Shown here piece after piece: positions 17,034 to 26,028 of a DNA stretch of 64,000 nucleotides. The stretch is from JAAZPT01 sp964544955. GTDB lineage: Bacteria; Bacillota; Clostridia; Christensenellales; Aristaeellaceae. The position numbers and the translations under genes were made by a program. Each line of letters starts with the position of its first letter. Positions within the stretch are counted from its first letter, which is position 1. Under the pieces are notes generated by a model that searched no databases, was not told where the DNA came from, and saw only the letters and a program-made list of their open reading frames with translations. The stretch lies in the NCBI GenBank assembly GCA_964544955.1, contig CAZJEB010000002.1, positions 1 through 64,000 of the forward strand, written 5' to 3'.

Positions 17034-18215
17034 ATGAGATACACTGGTGTTACATCTAGAGGAATAATAACCCCTATATTTTCCCAAGGCGATGACCTTG
17101 TGAAATTGGTTGCAGATAGCATAATTAATGCCTCTGAAGCAGAAGGCTTTGCAATTGATACATCAGACATTATTGGCGTAACTGAGGCTGTTGTTGGCAG
17201 AACACAAGGCAACTATGCTACTTGTGAGCAAATAGCCGATGCAGTTCGTGAAAAACTTGGTGGCGAGGATATGGGTATTGTTTTCCCTATTTTTTCACGT
17301 AACAGGTTTAGTGTGCTTTTAAAAGGCATAGCAATGAGCTGCAAAAAATTGTATGTGCAATTTAGCTACCCTTCTGATGAAGTGGGCAATGCATTAATAT
17401 CCTACGACGAAATGCTTGAAAAGGGAATAAACCCCTACTCTGACCATTTTACAGAAACTGAATTTAGGGCAGTGTTTGGCAAAAATACTGTGCATGAGTT
17501 TACAGGTATAGACTATATTGAATATTACAAAAGCTTGCATGATAATATTGAAATTGTATTCTCAAACGACCCCAAATATATATTAAACTTCACCAAAAAC
17601 GTGCTTTGCAGCGATATACATACACGTTTTAGAACATACAAAACATTGGAAAAAGCTGGCGCCGATAGGCTTTACCGCTTAGACCAAATACTTACAGAAT
17701 CACATAAAGGTAGCGGATATAACGAAAAATATGGCTTATTAGGCTCAAATAAAGCTACTGAGGATAAGGTTAAACTGTTCCCAAGGGATTGTGAAGCCTT
17801 TGTAAACGCCTTGCAAGATGAAATGCATAAGCGTACAGGTAAACTTGTAGAAGTTATGGTTTATGGTGATGGTGGCTTTAAGGACCCAGTAGGTGGAATT
17901 TGGGAACTTGCTGACCCTGTTGTATCACCTGCGTTTACCCTTGGCTTGCAAGGTAAACCCAATGAAATTAAAATGAAATACTTTGCCGACAATGAATTTG
18001 GCCACCTTAGAGGCGATGATTTGCGCGCAGCAATGAAAAAGAAAATTGCCGAAAAAGAAACCGACCTAAAGGGCAATATGTATAGCCAAGGCACAACACC
18101 AAGGCAAATAAGTGACCTTGTTGGTAGCTTGTGCGACCTTACATCCGGTTCAGGAGATAGGGGCACCCCTGTGGTTTACATAAAAGGCTACTTTAGTAAC
18201 TACGCAACAGAATGA
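17034..18215 (+). CDS. CofE-like (F420-0:gamma-glutamyl ligase superfamily) protein
   Basis: This 393-residue protein begins with GVTSRGIITPIFSQGDDL and contains DIIGVTEAVVGRTQGNYAT and IFSRNRFSVLLKGIA, matching my memory of the Bacillota proteins annotated as coenzyme F420-0:L-glutamate ligase. True CofE adds glutamate to F420-0 using GTP, and its proteins are about 250 residues. This one is about 140 residues longer and no F420 gene (cofC, cofD, cofG/H) is near. A role in F420 synthesis is therefore doubtful; amide-bond formation on another acceptor is possible. It is monocistronic, with its own promoter, a 5' hairpin and a strong terminator. Confidence 0.6.
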   Translation: MRYTGVTSRGIITPIFSQGDDLVKLVADSIINASEAEGFAIDTSDIIGVTEAVVGRTQGNYATCEQIADAVREKLGGEDMGIVFPIFSRNRFSVLLKGIAMSCKKLYVQFSYPSDEVGNALISYDEMLEKGINPYSDHFTETEFRAVFGKNTVHEFTGIDYIEYYKSLHDNIEIVFSNDPKYILNFTKNVLCSDIHTRFRTYKTLEKAGADRLYRLDQILTESHKGSGYNEKYGLLGSNKATEDKVKLFPRDCEAFVNALQDEMHKRTGKLVEVMVYGDGGFKDPVGGIWELADPVVSPAFTLGLQGKPNEIKMKYFADNEFGHLRGDDLRAAMKKKIAEKETDLKGNMYSQGTTPRQISDLVGSLCDLTSGSGDRGTPVVYIKGYFSNYATE

Positions 18216-18238
18216 TAGAGTGAAATAGTGAAATAGAT

Positions 18239-18271
18239 AAACAGCACCAGCGAAAGCTGGTGCTGTTTTTT
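18239..18271 (+). terminator. Rho-independent terminator
   Basis: A perfect 12-bp stem AACAGCACCAGC / GCTGGTGCTGTT (18240-18251, 18256-18267) has a GAAA tetraloop and a T run, ending the CofE-like transcript. Confidence 0.92.
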
Positions 18272-18415
18272 GTATTATTTGTGAATTGATTTAATGATTT
18301 TATTGTTTATTAAAATTTATTATGTAATTAAAATTGATAAAATATTGATTTATTTTACTAAAATTTGTATACTTACATAATATAGAAAAATTATACAAAC
18401 ATGCGGAGGATTTTT

Positions 18416-19870
18416 ATGAGCTATATTAAAAGATTGATATCACTATTATTAGTTTTTACTATATTAGGATTAACTCCAATTTATGCAGAAAATTCTTATA
18501 TTGAAGATATGGTGACAGAAGCACCCGCAGAATTGACTATTCAGGCACCTACACAGGTGCCCACAGAAGTACCAATCCAAGCACCTACACAGGTGCCCAC
18601 AGAAGTACCAACCCAAGCACCTACACAGGTGCCCACAGAAGTACCAACCCAAGCACCTACACAGGTGCCCACACAAGCGCCCACAGAAGCACCTACACAG
18701 GTTCCAACCCAAGTACCTACAGAAGTGCCCACAGAAGCACCCACACAGGCACCTACAGAAGTACCTACAGAAGTACCTACAGAAGTACCAACACAGGTGC
18801 AAACAGAGGCGCCCACAGAGGCACCCATACAGGTACCCATACAGGTACCAACCCAAGCACCCACAAATACCCCACCTCCTATGCCAACAGAAATGGTTAC
18901 AAAAGAAATACCTTTGGAATTAATGGCTACATTGGAACAGAGCAATATAGTTCCTGGTGAAAGCTTTAGGGTTTCTGTAGAAAGCAAAGGAGGTGTAGGT
19001 ACCCATTTATATGCTTATTATGTATATAAAGATGGCAGTGTTGTAAAAAAACAAACCTATTCAGTATACAGGTCTTTTATATATAAGCCTACAAGTGTTG
19101 GAACATATAAAGTTTTAGCCTTTGTTAAGGATGGCGCGGGGAATGTAAAATCTGTTTATACAAATGAATGTGGAGTGGCCATTGAAGAACTAGAGGGTTT
19201 TTTTGATGGGGTTTTAGATGGGGAATCAGGCTTAGGCGAAGCAATAAACCTAAGTATTACAGCCCGTGGTGGTAAAGCACCGTATACCTATGCTTATTAT
19301 GTATACAGAAATGGGTCTGTTGTAAAAAGACAAGGATATACAGCAAACAATAAATTTACATATACACCAACAATCCTTGGAGAATATTATTTTATAACTT
19401 TTGTTAAGGATGCAAGTGGTAAAATAGTAAGTGATAAAAGCAATAAAACAAATGTAAAAACATATATTCCACTTAATTGTGATTATTCTTATACACCAGA
19501 AGTATTTTTGGGGGATAACATATCTTTTACCTTATATACAAATGGTGGTTCAAAACCATACAAGTATGCATACTATATATATAGGAACAATGCAATAATT
19601 GAAAGAATAGCCTACCAAGATAAAAGTGAAATAAAGTATACACCAAAAACTGTAGGCAATTATAGCATTATTGGTTTTGTTAGGGATGCATCGGGAACTA
19701 TTGTAAGCTCTAAAGCCAATAGCCTTGTAACAACAGAACTTAAACCTTTAGAGCTTGAAACTGAGATGTATGATAAAAACATACAAATTGGAGATAGCTT
19801 TACAGTTGGATTAACCAGCAGATATGGTAGATACCCACATACCTTTGCTTTCTATTATATACAAAGATAA
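18416..19870 (+). CDS. Giant secreted modular protein, 5' part (frameshifted)
   Basis: This 484-residue part has a signal peptide (MSYIKRLISLLLVFTILG), then a stalk of about 120 residues of PTQ/PTE/APT repeats, then Ig-like modules of roughly 90 residues with the signature YAYYVYKDGSVVK...YKPT..GTYK...FVKD. The ATG at 18416 has CGGAGGA upstream. The frame stops inside the fourth module: after TFAFYYI the next codons should read YKDN, but two bases (TA) are missing from a TATTATATAC tract near 19855-19862, giving CAA AGA TAA. The downstream frame (19824-23420) continues the module exactly. As read, only a stalk with three modules would be made. Confidence 0.85.
   Translation: MSYIKRLISLLLVFTILGLTPIYAENSYIEDMVTEAPAELTIQAPTQVPTEVPIQAPTQVPTEVPTQAPTQVPTEVPTQAPTQVPTQAPTEAPTQVPTQVPTEVPTEAPTQAPTEVPTEVPTEVPTQVQTEAPTEAPIQVPIQVPTQAPTNTPPPMPTEMVTKEIPLELMATLEQSNIVPGESFRVSVESKGGVGTHLYAYYVYKDGSVVKKQTYSVYRSFIYKPTSVGTYKVLAFVKDGAGNVKSVYTNECGVAIEELEGFFDGVLDGESGLGEAINLSITARGGKAPYTYAYYVYRNGSVVKRQGYTANNKFTYTPTILGEYYFITFVKDASGKIVSDKSNKTNVKTYIPLNCDYSYTPEVFLGDNISFTLYTNGGSKPYKYAYYIYRNNAIIERIAYQDKSEIKYTPKTVGNYSIIGFVRDASGTIVSSKANSLVTTELKPLELETEMYDKNIQIGDSFTVGLTSRYGRYPHTFAFYYIQR
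18545..18688 (+). repeat. 36-bp tandem repeats in the stalk region
   Basis: Units beginning GCACCTACACAGGTGCCCAC start at 18545, 18581, 18617 and 18653, exactly 36 bases apart, each encoding APTQVPTEVPTQ-type dodecapeptides. The fourth copy diverges after about 20 bases. Shorter 9-18 base variants of the same theme continue to about 18870. Such in-frame reiteration allows stalk length to vary by slippage without breaking the frame. Confidence 0.85.
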
Positions 19871-22800
19871 TGTTCTTGTAAATAAATTCCCTTATAGTGA
19901 TAAGTATTTCTTATCTTTTGAATATCGCCCAACAAGCCCAGGAACTTATAAGGTTTTAGTTTTTTTAAGGGATGCAAATGGTAATGTAAAAACAAACACA
20001 ACGGAAGAATGTGTTGTAAACCCCGCTATGCCTTTGGAAATTGTTGATAACACTATAATTGATACTGTTGATTTAGGTGTTGAAGATATTTATGTATATG
20101 CAAAAGCTGTTGGTGGCGTTAAACCATATACATATGCTTACTATATATACAAAAACAATTCAATTGTACAAAGAAAGGGCTATACAAGTGACTCTTATTT
20201 TGAATATACCCCTACAAGTGAGGGCTTGTATAAGGCCACAATATTTGTAAAGGATGCTACTGGTACAATAAAATCTGCTACAACAAATGTATGTAATGTT
20301 GTAGATAAAAACAAATTATATGTAAGTGCAAGTATATATCCAAGTGAAGCAACAATAGGAGAAAATCTTTGGGGAGATATTAATGCTGAAGGTGGAACGG
20401 GTGAATATAGCTATGCTTATTATGTATATAAAGATAATGTCCTTGTAAAGAAGAATGCTTATACTGGGAGCAGTTATATGGAATACACCCCTACCTCCCC
20501 TGGCGTATATAAAATTACAGCCTTTGTAAAGGATACTGGTGGTAGAACACAATCTACTACAACAAATGAGTGTATTGTAGTGGAATCTAATCCACTCACA
20601 GTATTTTCAGAAATACAAGTAGTTGAATCTGAAGATGGTTATGAAATTTGGGGACAAAATGAGGTTGAAGGCGGATTGCCACCATATAGTTATGCCTACT
20701 ATGTATATAAAGATAATGTTCTTGTGAAAAAGTATGCCTATCAAGAATCGTGGTTTATGAGTCATATACCAACAGATCCAGGGACATATAAATTTACAGT
20801 TTTTGTTAAGGATGCTAGTGGTAAAATAAAATATACCACAACTAATGAGTGTAATGTTGTGGATAAAAACAAAATATATGTTAGTGCAAGTATAGAACAA
20901 ACTGAAATAAATTATGGTGAAAGCTTTTGGGCATATATTAATGCTGAAGGGGGAAAACTGCCATATAGCTACGCATATTATGTATATAAAGATAACAGTA
21001 TTGTAAAAAAGAATGGCTATACCAGTTATAGTTATTTTGATTATCACCCAACATTTCCAGGTAAATACAAAATTATGGCATTTGTAAAGGATGCTAATGG
21101 TACAATACAATATACCACAACAAATGAATGCGTTGTAAAAGAACCAGATCCCCTTAAAGCCGAGTTTAGTGGTTTTAGTGAAGCATATTTGACAGGGGAT
21201 GAAATTTCAGCAGGCATTCTTGTTACAGGTGGAATATGGCCATATAGCTATGCCTATAATATTTATAAAGATAATGCTGTAATAGAAACACATGATTATG
21301 CAGAAGCTAATGATATATTGTATAACATAAAATATAAGCCTACAAGCCCAGGCACATATAAAATTATGTTTTCAGTAAAGGGCGGTGATGGGCATATTGA
21401 AAGCATTATGTCAAAGGAAAGTATTGTGAAAGAGCCTGATCCACTTGAAGCAGAGCTAAGAATTCCAGAAACTTGTTTGATTGGGGATGAAGTTTCAGCA
21501 AGAATTTATGCAAGTGGTGGAAGAGGGCAATATAAATTTGCTTACAATATTTATAAAGATGGCGTTGAAATAGAAACACATGATTATGTAGAAGACAGTT
21601 CATGGTATAACATAAAATATAAGCCCGCAAGCCCAGGTACATATAAAATTATGGCACTTGTAAAGGATGTGGATGGGCGTTCAACTAGTGTTACATCAAA
21701 TGAGTGTATAGTAAAAGAGCCAGATCCCCTTGAAGCTACGCTAAGTATTCCAGAAACTTGTTTGGTTGGAGATGAAATTTCAGGAGATATTGTTAAAACG
21801 GGTGGAAGAAGCCCACATAGTTATGCCTACAATATTTATAAAGATGATGTTGAAATAGAAAAACATGATTATACAGAAACTGATTATTCATGGTATACCA
21901 TTAATTATAAGCCCACAATCCCAGGCACATATAAAATTATGGGTTTAGTAAAGGATGCAGATGGGCGCACTGCAAGTATAACCAAGGAATGTTTTGTTGT
22001 AGAGCCAGATCCCCTTAAAGCTACGTTAGAATATTTTCCAGAAACATGTTTGATTGGGAATGAAATTTCAGAATATATTGGTAAAACGGGCGGAAGAGGA
22101 CCATATAGTTATGCATACAATATTTATAAAGATGATGTTGAAATAGAAAAACATGATTATCAAGAAAGTAGTTATATAAAATATAAGCCTACAATCTCAG
22201 GTACATATAAGTTTGTGGCTTTTGTAAAGGATGCGGATGGACGTACTGCAAGTATAACAAAGGAATGTGTTGTAAAAGAGCCAGATCAACTTGAAGCGAA
22301 GTTATACAATATTTCAGAAACTTGTTTGATCGGGAATGAAATTTCAGGATGGATTGGTCACCAGGGAGGAAGAAGACCATATAGCTATGCCTACAACATT
22401 TATAAAGATGGCGTTGAAATAGAAGCACATGATTATCAAGAAAGCTGGACTATAAAATATAAGCCCACAATCCCAGGCGCATATAAGTTTATGGCGTTTG
22501 TAAAGGATGTGGATGGGCGTACTGCAAGTATAACCAAGGAATGTGTTGTAAAAGAGCCAGATCCCCTTAAAGCCACGTTAGATTATTTTTCAGAAATATG
22601 TTTGATTGGGGATGAAATTTCAGGATATATTCATGCAACTGGCGGAAGGAGACCATATAGCTATGCCTATAATATTTATAAAGATAATGTTGAAATAGAA
22701 AAACATGAGTATGTGGAAGCAGAGTATTCATATCATGAAATAAAATATAAGCCCACAATCCCAGGCGCATATAAGTTTATGGCTTTAGTAAAGGATGCGG

Positions 22801-23420
22801 ATGGGCGTACTGCCAGTATAACAAATGAATGTGTTGTAGCAGAACCAGATCCGCTTAAAGCTACGTTAGATATTCCAGAAACATGTTTGATTGGAAATGA
22901 AATTACAGGATATATTTTTAAAGATGGTGGAAGACGCCCATATAGCTATGCCTACAATATTTATAAAGACAATGTTGAAATAGCAACACATGATTATTCG
23001 GAAGATAATGATATAAAATATAAGCCTACAAGCCTAGGTATATATAAAATTGAGGCACATGTAAAGGATGCAGATGGGCGTACTGCAAGTATAACAAAGG
23101 AATGTTTTGTGGTAGAGCCAAACCCGCTTAAGTTTAGCTCGATAGACATTTACAAAAGTTCATACAATGTTGGGGAAATAGTGTATGTAATAAAAGGAAA
23201 CGCGTATGTTAATGGTGGAAGAGGCCCATATAGCTATGCATATAATGTATATAAAGATGATGTTGAAATAGAAACACATGATTATGAGGAAAGCTATTTA
23301 GGGCTGTATCAATTTGAACATAGACCAGCAAGCCCAGGTACATATAAAATTATGGCTTATGTAAAGGATGCGGATGGGCGCACAGATAGTATAATGTCTG
23401 ACGAGCTTATTATAGAATAA
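19824..23420 (+). CDS. Giant secreted modular protein, 3' part (out-of-frame continuation)
   Basis: This frame continues the protein begun at 18416, entering meaningfully at about 19857 (YKDNVLVNKF). It contains the rest of module 4 and about 12 more Ig-like modules. Early ones read SYAYYVYKDNVLVKK...FVKDA; later ones switch to PLKATL..PETCLIGNEIS...SYAYNIYKDDVEIE...DADGRTASITKECVV. Those later modules carry conserved cysteine pairs (PETCL and TKECV) that could form one disulfide per module. The protein ends on a module with no LPXTG, SLH or other anchor visible. The apparent start here has no ribosome site, so this part is probably untranslated unless the frame is restored. Confidence 0.8.
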   Translation: MVDTHIPLLSIIYKDNVLVNKFPYSDKYFLSFEYRPTSPGTYKVLVFLRDANGNVKTNTTEECVVNPAMPLEIVDNTIIDTVDLGVEDIYVYAKAVGGVKPYTYAYYIYKNNSIVQRKGYTSDSYFEYTPTSEGLYKATIFVKDATGTIKSATTNVCNVVDKNKLYVSASIYPSEATIGENLWGDINAEGGTGEYSYAYYVYKDNVLVKKNAYTGSSYMEYTPTSPGVYKITAFVKDTGGRTQSTTTNECIVVESNPLTVFSEIQVVESEDGYEIWGQNEVEGGLPPYSYAYYVYKDNVLVKKYAYQESWFMSHIPTDPGTYKFTVFVKDASGKIKYTTTNECNVVDKNKIYVSASIEQTEINYGESFWAYINAEGGKLPYSYAYYVYKDNSIVKKNGYTSYSYFDYHPTFPGKYKIMAFVKDANGTIQYTTTNECVVKEPDPLKAEFSGFSEAYLTGDEISAGILVTGGIWPYSYAYNIYKDNAVIETHDYAEANDILYNIKYKPTSPGTYKIMFSVKGGDGHIESIMSKESIVKEPDPLEAELRIPETCLIGDEVSARIYASGGRGQYKFAYNIYKDGVEIETHDYVEDSSWYNIKYKPASPGTYKIMALVKDVDGRSTSVTSNECIVKEPDPLEATLSIPETCLVGDEISGDIVKTGGRSPHSYAYNIYKDDVEIEKHDYTETDYSWYTINYKPTIPGTYKIMGLVKDADGRTASITKECFVVEPDPLKATLEYFPETCLIGNEISEYIGKTGGRGPYSYAYNIYKDDVEIEKHDYQESSYIKYKPTISGTYKFVAFVKDADGRTASITKECVVKEPDQLEAKLYNISETCLIGNEISGWIGHQGGRRPYSYAYNIYKDGVEIEAHDYQESWTIKYKPTIPGAYKFMAFVKDVDGRTASITKECVVKEPDPLKATLDYFSEICLIGDEISGYIHATGGRRPYSYAYNIYKDNVEIEKHEYVEAEYSYHEIKYKPTIPGAYKFMALVKDADGRTASITNECVVAEPDPLKATLDIPETCLIGNEITGYIFKDGGRRPYSYAYNIYKDNVEIATHDYSEDNDIKYKPTSLGIYKIEAHVKDADGRTASITKECFVVEPNPLKFSSIDIYKSSYNVGEIVYVIKGNAYVNGGRGPYSYAYNVYKDDVEIETHDYEESYLGLYQFEHRPASPGTYKIMAYVKDADGRTDSIMSDELIIE

Positions 23421-23441
23421 TAAATTACTAACAACCCACAC

Positions 23442-23482
23442 AAGAACTTGATATACATTTTTGCATATCAAGTTCTTTTTTA
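23442..23482 (+). terminator. Rho-independent terminator
   Basis: A 13-bp stem AAGAACTTGATAT / ATATCAAGTTCTT (23442-23454, 23465-23477) and a T run follow the giant modular gene. Its preservation indicates this transcription unit was recently functional. Confidence 0.9.
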
Positions 23483-23493
23483 TTGCAACTGCA

Positions 23494-23522
23494 TTGACAA
23501 CTCGCCCTCACTTTTATACTAT
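23494..23522 (+). promoter_or_regulatory. Promoter of the Gfo/Idh/MocA gene
   Basis: TTGACA (23494-23499) is followed by TACTAT (23517-23522, 17-base spacer), with TATACT overlapping at 15 bases. Confidence 0.55.
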
Positions 23523-23550
23523 TATCCCATAAACACATAGGAGGTAGGCT

Positions 23551-24513
23551 ATGAACTTTGGCATAATAGGCTCAAATGTAATAGTGGATAAATTTATAAA
23601 GGCGGCACAGGCTCACCCTGAATTTGTTGTGGAATGTTGTTATTCCCGCACGGAGCAACAAGCCCTTTTAAATAAGGAAAAATACAAGGCAAATTCCCAT
23701 ACCAATGATATTGTATCCCTTGCACAAAACCCTAATGTGGATGCAGTTTATATTGCCAGCCCCAACAAACACCATGCAGGGCAAATAGAGCTAATGTTAA
23801 ACAATGGCAAGCATGTTTTATGTGAAAAACCAATTACAAGCGATGCTAAGGATTTTGCAAAGCTAATAAAGCTTGCCCAAGCAAAAAATTTAAAGCTTAT
23901 GGAGGCAATGCGCCCCTTGCACTTGCCCATATTTGATGTTTTAAGGGATGCTATTGCTCAAATTGGCCCTTTGCGTTATGCACAATTCTCTTACTGCCAA
24001 TATTCTTCAAGGTATGATAAGTTTAAAAATGGCATAATAGAAAACGCCTTCAACCCCACACTACATAATGGTGCCCTTTTAGATATTGGTGTATACTGCA
24101 TAGCTTGGGCAGAGAGGCTTTTTGGTATACCTCGCAACATACAAGCATATGGAAGCTTTTTACACCAAAGTATAGATGCAAACGGAACAATCATTATGGA
24201 TTATGGCGATATGCAAGCGGTTGCCACATATTCAAAGGTTAATGATATGGATACCCCTTGTATAATAGCTGGGGAGAATGGCCAAATAGACCTTTATCCC
24301 TTCCCAATACCTCGCCAAATGAGCCTAAAACTTAGGGGTCAATCCCCAATAATAACAGATTTGAATGTAGCAGAATATGATATGTTTCACGAGCTTGATG
24401 CCTTTATAAATATGGATATGGAGGGGATTAAAACATATCAACAACATAGCTTAAATACCTTATATATTATGGATAAAGTTCGCCAGCTTATAGGAATAGA
24501 TTTTGAACTATAA
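23551..24513 (+). CDS. Gfo/Idh/MocA-family oxidoreductase
   Basis: This 320-residue enzyme has an N-terminal Rossmann start (FGIIGSNVIVDKFIKAA) and the family's VDAVYIASPNKHH and GKHVLCEKPITSD motif with the catalytic lysine (about residues 70-98), then a C-terminal alpha/beta domain with LLDIGVYCIAWAERLFG. Such enzymes oxidise or reduce sugars and cyclitols with NAD(P). The glycine fingerprint is GxxGSN rather than the common GxGxxG, a mild variant. AGGAGGT precedes the ATG. It is monocistronic, and the substrate is not deducible. Confidence 0.88.
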   Translation: MNFGIIGSNVIVDKFIKAAQAHPEFVVECCYSRTEQQALLNKEKYKANSHTNDIVSLAQNPNVDAVYIASPNKHHAGQIELMLNNGKHVLCEKPITSDAKDFAKLIKLAQAKNLKLMEAMRPLHLPIFDVLRDAIAQIGPLRYAQFSYCQYSSRYDKFKNGIIENAFNPTLHNGALLDIGVYCIAWAERLFGIPRNIQAYGSFLHQSIDANGTIIMDYGDMQAVATYSKVNDMDTPCIIAGENGQIDLYPFPIPRQMSLKLRGQSPIITDLNVAEYDMFHELDAFINMDMEGIKTYQQHSLNTLYIMDKVRQLIGIDFEL

Positions 24514-24574
24514 TAGCAATTTGTTTTAGGGTTTTATTCCATCCCCCACCACCCCACAATTTACATTAGGCAAA

Positions 24575-24603
24575 TTGACAAAGGCAGGGCCAAATGGTAA
24601 AAT
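24575..24603 (+). promoter_or_regulatory. Sigma-A promoter of the SGNH hydrolase operon
   Basis: A consensus TTGACA (24575-24580) and TAAAAT (24598-24603) are separated by 17 bases. A TTAAAGC-TTA-GCTTTAA palindrome lies just downstream in the leader. Confidence 0.75.
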
Positions 24604-24690
24604 TTCTTTATTAAAGCTTAGCTTTAAGGGGGCTATTTTGCCTATTTAGTAGTAAAGGAGCTAAGGTGAGTGTATCGCCTTACATAAAAC

Positions 24691-25440
24691 ATGAAAAAAT
24701 TTTTATCCTTGTTTTGTATATTCCTTATATGCGTAAGTACTGCTTTTGCTAGCCAAGAGGATTATGTGGTTAAGGATTTTGAGTATACAGGCTATAAGCT
24801 TATGGAAACAGCGGCAGTTAGCGATGAGTTTTTCCAGGATGCGGTGTTTATTGGGGATTCTTTAATGGTATCCATAGAGAACCGCCGTGTGCTTAAACAG
24901 GCTAACTTCCTTGCAACAATAGGTTGTAGTATTAAAAGTGCTACTACAAGCCGAATATTTCAACACAAAAACAAAAAGCATACCCTTGAGGAAATGCTTA
25001 CAGAGCTTAACCCTAACAAAATATATGTTATGCTTGGCTCAAACTCATTATGCGTTATAAAGGCGGAGGAAGCCCTTGAGGATTATAAGGCACTTTTAGA
25101 TAAAATAAAGGAAACTAGCCCTAATGCTGTTATATTTATAATGTCTGTGCCCTTGATGCGCGACCATGCCTTTAAAAAATATGGCAAGGTGGATACTATG
25201 AAAGGCCGATTCCTTCTTTATAATAAAGGCCTTAAAGAACTTGCCTTAGAGTACAATGCTTATTATATGGAAATTAGCGAGCTACTTGTAGCGGGCAAGC
25301 ATGGTGTGCCTGTGCGTGAATACTATACTGGTGATGGAATACATTTAAGCGTTCCTGGGGCAGAAAGGGTTCGTGACTATGTAAAAACCCATACCTACCC
25401 AGATTTAGACCAAAAATTGGAGGATTATAAAAATGACTAA
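24691..25440 (+). CDS. Secreted SGNH/GDSL-type hydrolase
   Basis: This 249-residue exported protein has a signal peptide (MKKFLSLFCIFLICVSTAFAS). The SGNH blocks are present in order: FIGDSLM with the nucleophile serine (about 54-60), a glycine in TIGCS, LGSNSL with the block III asparagine (about 113), and DGIHLS with the catalytic Asp-His (about 213-218). Family members deacetylate or de-esterify lipids, polysaccharides or peptidoglycan at the surface. The ribosome site before the ATG is poor. It overlaps the next gene by 8 bases. Confidence 0.87.
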   Translation: MKKFLSLFCIFLICVSTAFASQEDYVVKDFEYTGYKLMETAAVSDEFFQDAVFIGDSLMVSIENRRVLKQANFLATIGCSIKSATTSRIFQHKNKKHTLEEMLTELNPNKIYVMLGSNSLCVIKAEEALEDYKALLDKIKETSPNAVIFIMSVPLMRDHAFKKYGKVDTMKGRFLLYNKGLKELALEYNAYYMEISELLVAGKHGVPVREYYTGDGIHLSVPGAERVRDYVKTHTYPDLDQKLEDYKND

Positions 25441-25900
25441 AAAAGCCTTACTCCCCCTAATTTTAATACTTAGCTTAGTGTTATTAAGTGGCTGTGGAAG
25501 CCCTAAGCAAGCTGTAAACTGTGGCGAGGCTGCCCAAAAGGTGCTAACATCCCAAAGTTTTGTTGAGGATATGGAAACCATGGATAAGGAGCTTATTGAA
25601 AAGCGCCTAGGCCTTGACTATGAAATATATGGTGATGTGGCTATGATATTAGATTCCTCATCACAAACAGCGGAACAAATTATATTTGCCACAGCTAAAA
25701 ACGAGGCAGATTTAGCAACAATTAAAGAAGCCATAGAAATAAACCGTGACTACCTTATAGAGCTTTGCAAGGGCTACAACCCTGAAGAAGTTCCCAAGCT
25801 TGAAAATGCAGTTTACAAAACAAAGGGCTTGCAAGTTGCCTTTATTGTAAGTAGCGATTCAGACAAAGCTAACAACACCCTTATGGAAATTTGGAAGTAA
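25433..25900 (+). CDS. DUF4358-type lipoprotein
   Basis: This 155-residue predicted lipoprotein has a lipobox LLSGC at residues 17-21 after a hydrophobic signal. The mature part (LGLDYEIYGDVAMILDSSSQTAEQIIFATA... IKEAIEINRDYLIELCKGYNPEEVPKLENA) matches what I know of DUF4358 proteins, which are commonly paired with SGNH hydrolases in Clostridia. It starts within the end of the hydrolase gene, so the two are translationally coupled and probably work together at the membrane surface. Confidence 0.8.
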   Translation: MTKKALLPLILILSLVLLSGCGSPKQAVNCGEAAQKVLTSQSFVEDMETMDKELIEKRLGLDYEIYGDVAMILDSSSQTAEQIIFATAKNEADLATIKEAIEINRDYLIELCKGYNPEEVPKLENAVYKTKGLQVAFIVSSDSDKANNTLMEIWK

Positions 25901-25910
25901 GGGTTGGTAT

Positions 25911-25942
25911 AAAAAACAACAAGCGTGAGCTTGTTGTTTTTT
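25911..25942 (+). terminator. Rho-independent terminator
   Basis: Stem AAAACAACAAGC / GCTTGTTGTTTT (25913-25924, 25929-25940) with a GTGA loop and T run closes the hydrolase-lipoprotein operon. Confidence 0.9.
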
Positions 25943-25991
25943 ATTAATAAAGCATATAATATTTTCCCCATTCCCCCATACATATAAAATA

Positions 25992-26000
25992 TGTTATAAT
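25992..26000 (+). promoter_or_regulatory. Extended -10 promoter
   Basis: TGTTATAAT (TG-n-TATAAT) occurs 28 bases before the flavodoxin/ferredoxin gene. No good -35 is seen, consistent with an extended -10 promoter. Confidence 0.6.
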
Positions 26001-26028
26001 GTGGGTGAAACTATTTAAGGAGGAGCTT

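Noticed and set aside
18541..18870. CRISPR-like regular repeats
   Set aside because: Units are contiguous with no spacers, stay in frame and encode a Pro/Thr stalk; no cas gene is present.
18470..18987. Long antisense frames rich in Cys/Gly or Val/Gly opposite the Pro/Thr stalk
   Set aside because: They are shadows of the 36-base repeat; no ribosome site, and the low-complexity composition follows from the sense strand.
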